Below, in pieces: positions 13,602 to 18,150 of a stretch of 18,150 nucleotides of DNA (the first letter of the stretch is position 1; each line of letters begins with the position of its first letter). The stretch comes from Bacillota bacterium (GTDB lineage: Bacteria > Bacillota > Clostridia > Christensenellales > Aristaeellaceae): assembly GCA_023416655.1 (NCBI GenBank), contig JAEZHK010000150.1, positions 1-18,150 on the forward strand, written 5' to 3'. Under the pieces are notes generated by a model. It was not told where the DNA came from. It was given only the letters and a program-made list of their open reading frames with translations, and made no database searches. The position numbers were made by a program, and so were the translations under genes.

Positions 13602-14039
13602 ATGGGATTTCTGGATTCGCTCAACATTTCAGGCTCCGGACTGACAGCCCAGAAGTACCGGATGGAGATCGTGGCGCAGAACCTGGCCAACGCCGACACG
13701 ACGCGTACCGCTAAGGGCGGCCCCTACCGCCGCAAGCTCGTGGTGCTTCAGGAAATCGGCGGGGCCGGCAACTTCGCCCAGGCGCTTCGCGCCTCCTCCG
13801 GCGGGTCGGCCGGCGGCGTCCGAGTCCAGCAGGTACTGGACGACACCGACGACTTCAAGGTCGAGTACGACCCGACCCACCCAGACGCCAATGAGGACGG
13901 CTACGTGCAGCTGCCAAACGTCGACACCACCCAGGAGATGGTGGACATGATGGCCGCATCCCGGCTCTATGAGGCCAACGTCACCGCGTTCAACGCCATG
14001 AAGGCCATGGCGACCAAGGCGCTGGAGATCGGCAAATAA
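13602..14039 (+). CDS. flgC: Flagellar basal-body rod protein FlgC
   Basis: The product is 145 aa. The ATG at 13602 is preceded by GAGGGG. An upstream in-frame ATG at 13536 lies inside flgB and is not needed. The N-terminus LNISGSGLTAQKYRMEIVAQ continues into NLANADTTRT, the rod-protein signature. The C-terminus VDMMAASRLYEANVTAFNAM is strongly typical of FlgC. It is a proximal rod subunit next to FlgB and FliE, and the gene is tightly packed with flgB. Confidence 0.95.
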   Translation: MGFLDSLNISGSGLTAQKYRMEIVAQNLANADTTRTAKGGPYRRKLVVLQEIGGAGNFAQALRASSGGSAGGVRVQQVLDDTDDFKVEYDPTHPDANEDGYVQLPNVDTTQEMVDMMAASRLYEANVTAFNAMKAMATKALEIGK

Positions 14040-14073
14040 CAGCGCACTTACGTGAGAAAGAGGGGGTACCGGC

Positions 14074-14373
14074 ATGAACATCGATCCCGTACGGCTTCAG
14101 ATGCTCTCAAACCTGAACGGCCTCGACCGCACATCGCCCCTCAGCTCAACCGGCGCGACGTTTGAAAACATGCTTCAAAAGTCGTTCAGCCAGATTTCGG
14201 AGGCGGAGAACACCGTCCGGGGCGACGTGATCAAGCTGTCCACCGGCGCGAGCGACTCGCTGCACAACCTCTCCATCAACACCGCCAAGGCCGATCTGGC
14301 CGTGCAGACGATGGTCACCGTGCGGAACAAGGCGCTGGACGCTTACAACGAGATTATGCGCATCACCCTCTAA
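14074..14373 (+). CDS. fliE: Flagellar hook-basal body complex protein FliE
   Basis: The product is 99 aa, typical of FliE. A GAGGGGG site lies 8 bases before the ATG. Features are FENMLQKSFSQISEAENTVR in the middle and the conserved end LAVQTMVTVRNKALDAYNEI, followed by MRITL. FliE is the adaptor between the MS ring (FliF) and the rod (FlgB/FlgC) and is an early export substrate. The gene order flgB-flgC-fliE-fliF is the standard Bacillota arrangement. Confidence 0.95.
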   Translation: MNIDPVRLQMLSNLNGLDRTSPLSSTGATFENMLQKSFSQISEAENTVRGDVIKLSTGASDSLHNLSINTAKADLAVQTMVTVRNKALDAYNEIMRITL

Positions 14374-14420
14374 CGGGCTTAAGCCCGGAGCGGCAAAATT
14401 TGCGGATGTAGAGGGGTATC

Positions 14421-16085
14421 ATGGACGTAACGATCTCGGGGCTCTACAAGAACATCAGCGCCTACTTCCAAAGGATGAGCATGCGCAAGCGGTTGACGCT
14501 GGTGATCGTCGCCGTTTCTCTGCTGATCGGTGCTGTCGTTCTGACAAAAGTCCTGGACAACGCGTCCTACACGGTCCTATACCGCGGCCTCGATTCCTCG
14601 GAGAGCGTCCAGGTCGTGGGCGTGCTGGACTCCGCCGGGGTCGCCTACCGGCTGGAAAGTGACGGCTCCATCCTGGTTCCCCGGGAGGAAGAGGCCCGGC
14701 TCAAGATGCAGCTGGCCTCGGAGGGCTTCCCCAACAGTACCCTCGGGTACGACATCTTCACCAGCCAGTCGGACCTGATGACCACTGACTACGAGAAGAA
14801 GCAGTACCTGATCTTCCAGTTGCAGGACCGGCTCCAGGCGTCGCTGAAAACGCTGAAAGGCGTTCGCGGCGCCATCGTCACACTCAACGTGGCCGAAGAC
14901 AGCGCTTACGTGCTCAAGTCCCAGGCGCCCGAATCCTCCGCCGCGGTCGTGCTGGATCTGTACGCCTACGCCGACCTCTCCAGTAAGCAGATCCGGGGCA
15001 TCGAGGAGCTGGTCGCAAAAAGCGTGCCGGGCCTCAAGAACGAAAACGTGATCATCGTGGACGGCGACGGCACGGTACTCAACGATCAGGCCTCGGACAG
15101 CGGCGTGGGCCTCGCGAACTCCCAGATCGAGATGGTCGAAAGGATCAACGCCCTCTACGAGGACAAGATCGCCAAGTTCCTGGAGCCCGTCTTCGGTGAC
15201 GACGGCGTCAGCGTCTCGGTCAACGTGAAGATGAACTTCAAGCAGAAGAATACCCAGGAGACCCGGTATTCCCCAGTGGTGGGCGAAACGAGCGGCATCC
15301 TGTCCAGACAGCAGGTCGACCGCCAGTCCACAAACGGCGCGACGCTGGCCGGTATCGCGGGCGTCGAGTCCAACGTGGGGGTTCCCTCCTACCAGGATGG
15401 TGAGACAAATACTGACACTAACAATGAAGATAATAACAATACACAGGAAGGAAATAACGGCTCGGCCAGCGAAAGTTATTCCAACGATTTTCTGGTGAAC
15501 CAGGTTGTCGAAACCGCGCTGGACAGCGGCGGCCAGATCGAGGACATGACCGTGTCCATGATGATCAACAGCCGCGAGATGACCCCGGAAACCTTGGAGA
15601 AATATCGCGAGATGGTAGCCTACGGCGTGGGCATCGCCACCGACAAGGTGTTCATCACCTACGCCGAGTTCCTGGCCAAGCCCCAGACGCCGATCTACGC
15701 CGATCCGGGCCAGCTCGCGACACCCACGACGATCTTCGGACTGCCGGTCTCGCTGCCCGCCGAGATCCTGCTCTACGGCGGCGCCGGGCTGGGCCTACTG
15801 ATCCTGCTGCTCATCATCCTGCTCATCATCCGCAGCGGCCGCAAGAAGCGCGCGCCCGCCAAGAAGGGCACGAAGGCCGGCGCAGCAGGCGCGGCGAGCG
15901 AAGAGGATGAGGAAGAGGAGTTGCCGCAGCAGCAGGCGCGCGACAGAAGGCCGCTTCCCAGTGAGATTGTACTCAACGAAACCCGTGAGCAGGTGCTGAA
16001 GCGCCAGGTAAAGGAGTTCACAGCGGGCAACCCGGAAATCGTCGCGCAGCTGATCCGATCCTGGATGAAAGAGGAGAACAAGTGA
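14421..16085 (+). CDS. fliF: Flagellar MS-ring protein FliF
   Basis: The product is 554 aa. The ATG follows AGAGGGG. TM1 is at about 24-44 (LTLVIVAVSLLIGAVVL) and TM2 at about 450-475 (LLYGGAGLGLLILLLIILLI). Between them are the ring-building motifs: LYRGLDSSE, the TTDYEKKQYL segment and VSVNVKMNF. A low-GC Asn/Asp/Glu-rich insert (about 327-350) lies in the beta-collar loop that is variable in FliF. The C-terminal tail, NPEIVAQLIRSWMKEE, is the FliG-binding segment. FliF forms the inner-membrane MS ring and houses the export gate. The stop overlaps the GTG that probably starts fliG. Confidence 0.96.
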   Translation: MDVTISGLYKNISAYFQRMSMRKRLTLVIVAVSLLIGAVVLTKVLDNASYTVLYRGLDSSESVQVVGVLDSAGVAYRLESDGSILVPREEEARLKMQLASEGFPNSTLGYDIFTSQSDLMTTDYEKKQYLIFQLQDRLQASLKTLKGVRGAIVTLNVAEDSAYVLKSQAPESSAAVVLDLYAYADLSSKQIRGIEELVAKSVPGLKNENVIIVDGDGTVLNDQASDSGVGLANSQIEMVERINALYEDKIAKFLEPVFGDDGVSVSVNVKMNFKQKNTQETRYSPVVGETSGILSRQQVDRQSTNGATLAGIAGVESNVGVPSYQDGETNTDTNNEDNNNTQEGNNGSASESYSNDFLVNQVVETALDSGGQIEDMTVSMMINSREMTPETLEKYREMVAYGVGIATDKVFITYAEFLAKPQTPIYADPGQLATPTTIFGLPVSLPAEILLYGGAGLGLLILLLIILLIIRSGRKKRAPAKKGTKAGAAGAASEEDEEEELPQQQARDRRPLPSEIVLNETREQVLKRQVKEFTAGNPEIVAQLIRSWMKEENK

Positions 16086-16146
16086 GGCCGAAGAACAAAA
16101 ACTCCGATTCCGTCCGCAAAGCCGCGACCGTGACCTGTCACTGGGC
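16082..16146 (+). other. fliG: Probable original 5' end of fliG, out of frame with the rest
   Basis: GTG at 16082 overlaps the fliF stop (GTGA) and has AGAGGAG five bases before it. Its frame reads RPKNKNSDSVRKAATVT and then leaves the fliG frame, ending at a TGA at 16178-16180. Adding one base near 16133-16135 gives KAATVTLSLGVEHASRVFKY, which fits the family pattern KAAILLISLG-x-E-x2-A-x-VF-K-L with the right spacing. This indicates a one-base deletion or a sequence error. Confidence 0.7.
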
Positions 16147-17094
16147 GTGGAACACGCTTCACGCGTTTTCAAGTACCTGAAGCCGGAGGAGATTGAGCAG
16201 ATCACCCTGCAGATCGCGACGCTGGAAAACCTGTCCCCGACGTCGGTGGACACCACGATGGAGGAGTTCTACAACCTCTGCATCGCGCAGAAGTACATCA
16301 CCGAAGGCGGCATCGAGTACGCCAAGGCCATCCTGGAAAAGACCATGGGCGCGCCGGGCGCGGCGGGCATCATCGACAAGATCACCCGGGCCCTGCAGAG
16401 CAAGGCCTTCAGCTTCCTGGGCGAGGCGGACCCCAAACATCTGCTCAGCCTCATCCAGAACGAGCACCCGCAGACCATCGCGCTGATCCTCTCCTACTGC
16501 GCGGCCGACCAGGCCGCCGAGATCCTGAGCGAGCTGCCCGCCAACATCCAGATGGATGTGGCCAGCCGCATCGCCACCATGGACTCCACCTCGCCCGAGG
16601 CCATCCGCGACGTGGAGCGCATCATCGAGCACAAGCTCTCGGTCAGCGAGTCCATCGGCTTTGCGGAGATCGGCGGCACCAAGTACATGGCCAGCATCAT
16701 GAACCTGGTGGACCGCAGCACCGAGAAGTACATCATGGACGAGCTGTTCCGGCAGGACCCCAAACTGGCCGAGGAGATCCGCAACCGCATGTTCGTCTTC
16801 GAGGACATCGCGGCCCTCGATTCGGTGTACATCCAGCGGTTCCTGCAGGACGCCAACAGCAACGACCTGCTCATCGCGCTCAAGGGTTGCACCAAGGAAG
16901 TCGCGGATATCTTCTACGCCAATATGTCCACCCGCCTCAAGCAGACCATGGAGGAAGAGTCCAAGTACCTGCATGGCGTGAGGGTCTCCCAGGTCGAGGA
17001 AGCCCAGCAGAAGCTGGTCTCGCTGGTGCGTGCGCTTGAGGAGTCCGGGGAGATCAGCATTACCCGAGGCCGAAAGGATGAGATAATTGTCTAG
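16147..17094 (+). CDS. fliG: Flagellar motor switch protein FliG (N-terminus lost or frameshifted)
   Basis: From GTG 16147 the product is 315 aa, compared with about 335-340 for intact FliG. No ribosome site precedes this GTG, and the missing first 22 or so residues are readable in another frame just upstream. The rest is normal. The N-domain continues as VFKYLKPEEIEQITLQIATL. The middle domain carries the conserved NEHPQTIALILSY and DVASRIATMDSTSPEAI. The C-domain has MFVFEDIAAL and IALKGCTKEVADIFYANM, the charged torque helix region that meets the stator. The end is GEISITRGRKDEIIV. FliG couples stator force to rotor rotation. Its N-domain binds FliF, so a true truncation there should weaken rotor assembly. 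It ends in TAG and overlaps fliH. Confidence 0.9.
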   Translation: MEHASRVFKYLKPEEIEQITLQIATLENLSPTSVDTTMEEFYNLCIAQKYITEGGIEYAKAILEKTMGAPGAAGIIDKITRALQSKAFSFLGEADPKHLLSLIQNEHPQTIALILSYCAADQAAEILSELPANIQMDVASRIATMDSTSPEAIRDVERIIEHKLSVSESIGFAEIGGTKYMASIMNLVDRSTEKYIMDELFRQDPKLAEEIRNRMFVFEDIAALDSVYIQRFLQDANSNDLLIALKGCTKEVADIFYANMSTRLKQTMEEESKYLHGVRVSQVEEAQQKLVSLVRALEESGEISITRGRKDEIIV

Positions 17095-17851
17095 GCTGGT
17101 CAAAGGCCGCTGCGTCAACCTGGACCGCGAGGCCTTCGTCTACCACATCCCCGCCTATCCGGTCGCAGTGCCGGACCAAGAGGAGGCGGAGGCTGTGGCG
17201 CCCGGCCGGGACTACGAGGCCGAGGAAAACGCTCTTTACGCCGCCGTGGAAGCCCAGCGCCGCAAAGCGCGCGAGATCATGAAGGAGGCCGAACAGTTCA
17301 GCGACTCCACCCGCGCCGCCGCCGCGAGGCAGGCTGCCGAGCTTCGGGAGCAGGCCCGGCGGGAGGGCTACCAGAGAGGATACGAGCAGGGCAAGTTCCA
17401 GGCGCTGGCCGAAAACGAAGAGATCCTGGAGCGGCTGAAGCGCCTGATGGAGGATTTGGACCGGGGCCGGGAGGCGCTCATCCGGCAGAACGAACAAAAA
17501 ATGGTGGACCTGGCGCTGGAGATCGCCCGCAAGGTGGTGGCCGACCGGATCGAGCAGGACGACGAATCCTTCCTGCGGATCTTCAAAAAGGCGGTCGAAG
17601 GCCTGAGCGGACAGAAAATCGTTCGGTTGAGCATCTCAGAACATGAAATCGAGTTCGCCACCGCCCACGCCGACTACCTGCGTTCCCTGGTACAGGACGC
17701 CGAGAAGCTTGAAATCCAGGTGATCGAGGGCGCCGCCCAAGGGACCATGATCGTGGACACCGAGGACGTCTCCATCGACGCCAGCGTGGAAAAGCAGATG
17801 GAGGTACTGGAGCAGTCGGTGGAGGACGCCCGGTTCGTCCGCAATTCATAA
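17087..17851 (+). CDS. fliH: Flagellar export apparatus protein FliH
   Basis: The product is 254 aa. It starts at a TTG that overlaps the fliG end by 8 bases, with AAAGGA 8 bases upstream. The middle is a charged, Ala/Arg/Glu-rich helix with REGYQRGYEQGKFQAL, the FliH signature, followed by VDLALEIARKVV and a C-terminal V-ATPase-E-subunit-like domain (IVRLSISEHEIEF, GTMIVDTEDVSIDASVE). FliH binds FliI and tethers it to the export gate. It belongs to the operon and precedes fliI by 45 bp. Confidence 0.93.
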   Translation: MSRLVKGRCVNLDREAFVYHIPAYPVAVPDQEEAEAVAPGRDYEAEENALYAAVEAQRRKAREIMKEAEQFSDSTRAAAARQAAELREQARREGYQRGYEQGKFQALAENEEILERLKRLMEDLDRGREALIRQNEQKMVDLALEIARKVVADRIEQDDESFLRIFKKAVEGLSGQKIVRLSISEHEIEFATAHADYLRSLVQDAEKLEIQVIEGAAQGTMIVDTEDVSIDASVEKQMEVLEQSVEDARFVRNS

Positions 17852-17896
17852 TAAAACCCGCAGCATTCTTTGTCGCTCAATTAAGGGGGAGAAGTC

Positions 17897-18150
17897 TTGG
17901 TTCTCGATCGCTGCCGGCAGGCCGTACGCAAGGTGGACCCTATCCGGCGCAACGGCAAAATCGACAAGATCATCGGTATGGTGATCGAGAGCACCGGCCC
18001 TGTGGTGGACATCGGCACCATCTGTCGGGTGTACGGCGCGAATCAAACCAGCTGGACCTACGCCGAAGCGGTCGGCTTCAAAGGGAACCGAGTCCTCTTA
18101 ATGCCCTTTGGCGACCTGAACGGCGTGGTGCGCGGAAGCGTCGTGGAATC
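17897..18150 (+). CDS. fliI: Flagellum-specific ATPase FliI, N-terminal part
   Basis: An open frame runs from TTG 17897 to the window end (84 codons), with GGGGGAG five bases before the TTG. The translation includes GKIDKIIGMVIESTGPVVDI, then AEAVGFKGNRVLLMPFGDLN, matching the N-terminal beta-barrel domain of FliI (G-x-V-x2-V-I-G-L-V-I-E pattern). The P-loop and catalytic part lie outside the window. FliI is the ATPase that works with FliH to deliver flagellar export substrates. Its place after fliH is the standard gene order. Confidence 0.92.
   Translation, partial: MVLDRCRQAVRKVDPIRRNGKIDKIIGMVIESTGPVVDIGTICRVYGANQTSWTYAEAVGFKGNRVLLMPFGDLNGVVRGSVVE

Noticed and set aside
16159..17118. 319-codon minus-strand frame
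   Set aside because: Antisense to fliG; Leu/Asp/Gly-rich with no domain.
1..18150. CRISPR array, insertion sequence or prophage
   Set aside because: No regularly spaced short repeats, transposase motifs, terminal inverted repeats with target duplications or phage genes were seen.

Overview
This window looks like a piece of a GC-rich, anaerobic, flagellated member of the Bacillota, probably class Clostridia. The signs are strong purine-rich ribosome binding sites, Firmicutes-type surface domains (InlB B-type, MucBP-like, Cna_B-like), a single-cluster ferredoxin, a DUF438/hemerythrin/PAS protein, and sites matching the Spo0A box. This assignment is inferred from gene content and motifs. No rRNA or other marker gene is present.

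Layout. (1) 1-5587, minus strand: a secreted or surface module of two small signal-peptide proteins followed by a giant repeat protein that runs off the left edge. The two small proteins share a C-terminal Ig-like module. (2) 5588-6454: a long stretch without a convincing gene. It holds the promoter of the surface module, a minus-strand terminator with no recognised gene in front of it, mutually exclusive hairpins, and a good sigma-A promoter for the next gene. (3) 6455-7270, plus: a HAD phosphatase, a possible 30-residue coupled ORF and a strong terminator. (4) 7293-10989: a MerR-controlled divergent locus. On the minus strand lie merR, an aldo/keto reductase with two 4Fe-4S clusters, and a sugar-phosphate isomerase-like protein; on the plus strand lies a second aldo/keto reductase. 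Both promoters have the 19-bp spacer and central dyad typical of MerR control, yet merR itself carries an in-frame TAG at codon 19, where the family has a tyrosine. (5) 11060-12487, minus: a DUF438-hemerythrin-PAS protein and a small ferredoxin. (6) 12488-13209: a gene-poor region ending in an AT-rich control segment. (7) 13210-18150, plus: the start of a flagellar basal body/export operon, flgB-flgC-fliE-fliF-fliG-fliH-fliI, with fliI cut by the right edge.

The most interesting signals are regulatory or concern gene integrity. The flagellar control region combines a near-consensus sigma-A promoter, several Spo0A-type boxes (one inside the promoter spacer) and three DnaA-box matches, two of them perfect and lying in the transcribed leader. 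This suggests that motility may be tied to replication or sporulation state. fliG seems to be split by a one-base frameshift close to its start: the GTG that overlaps the fliF stop reads the expected first residues in one frame, and the rest of the protein is in another. Both the frameshift and the merR TAG could be real lesions or sequence errors, and raw reads would decide.
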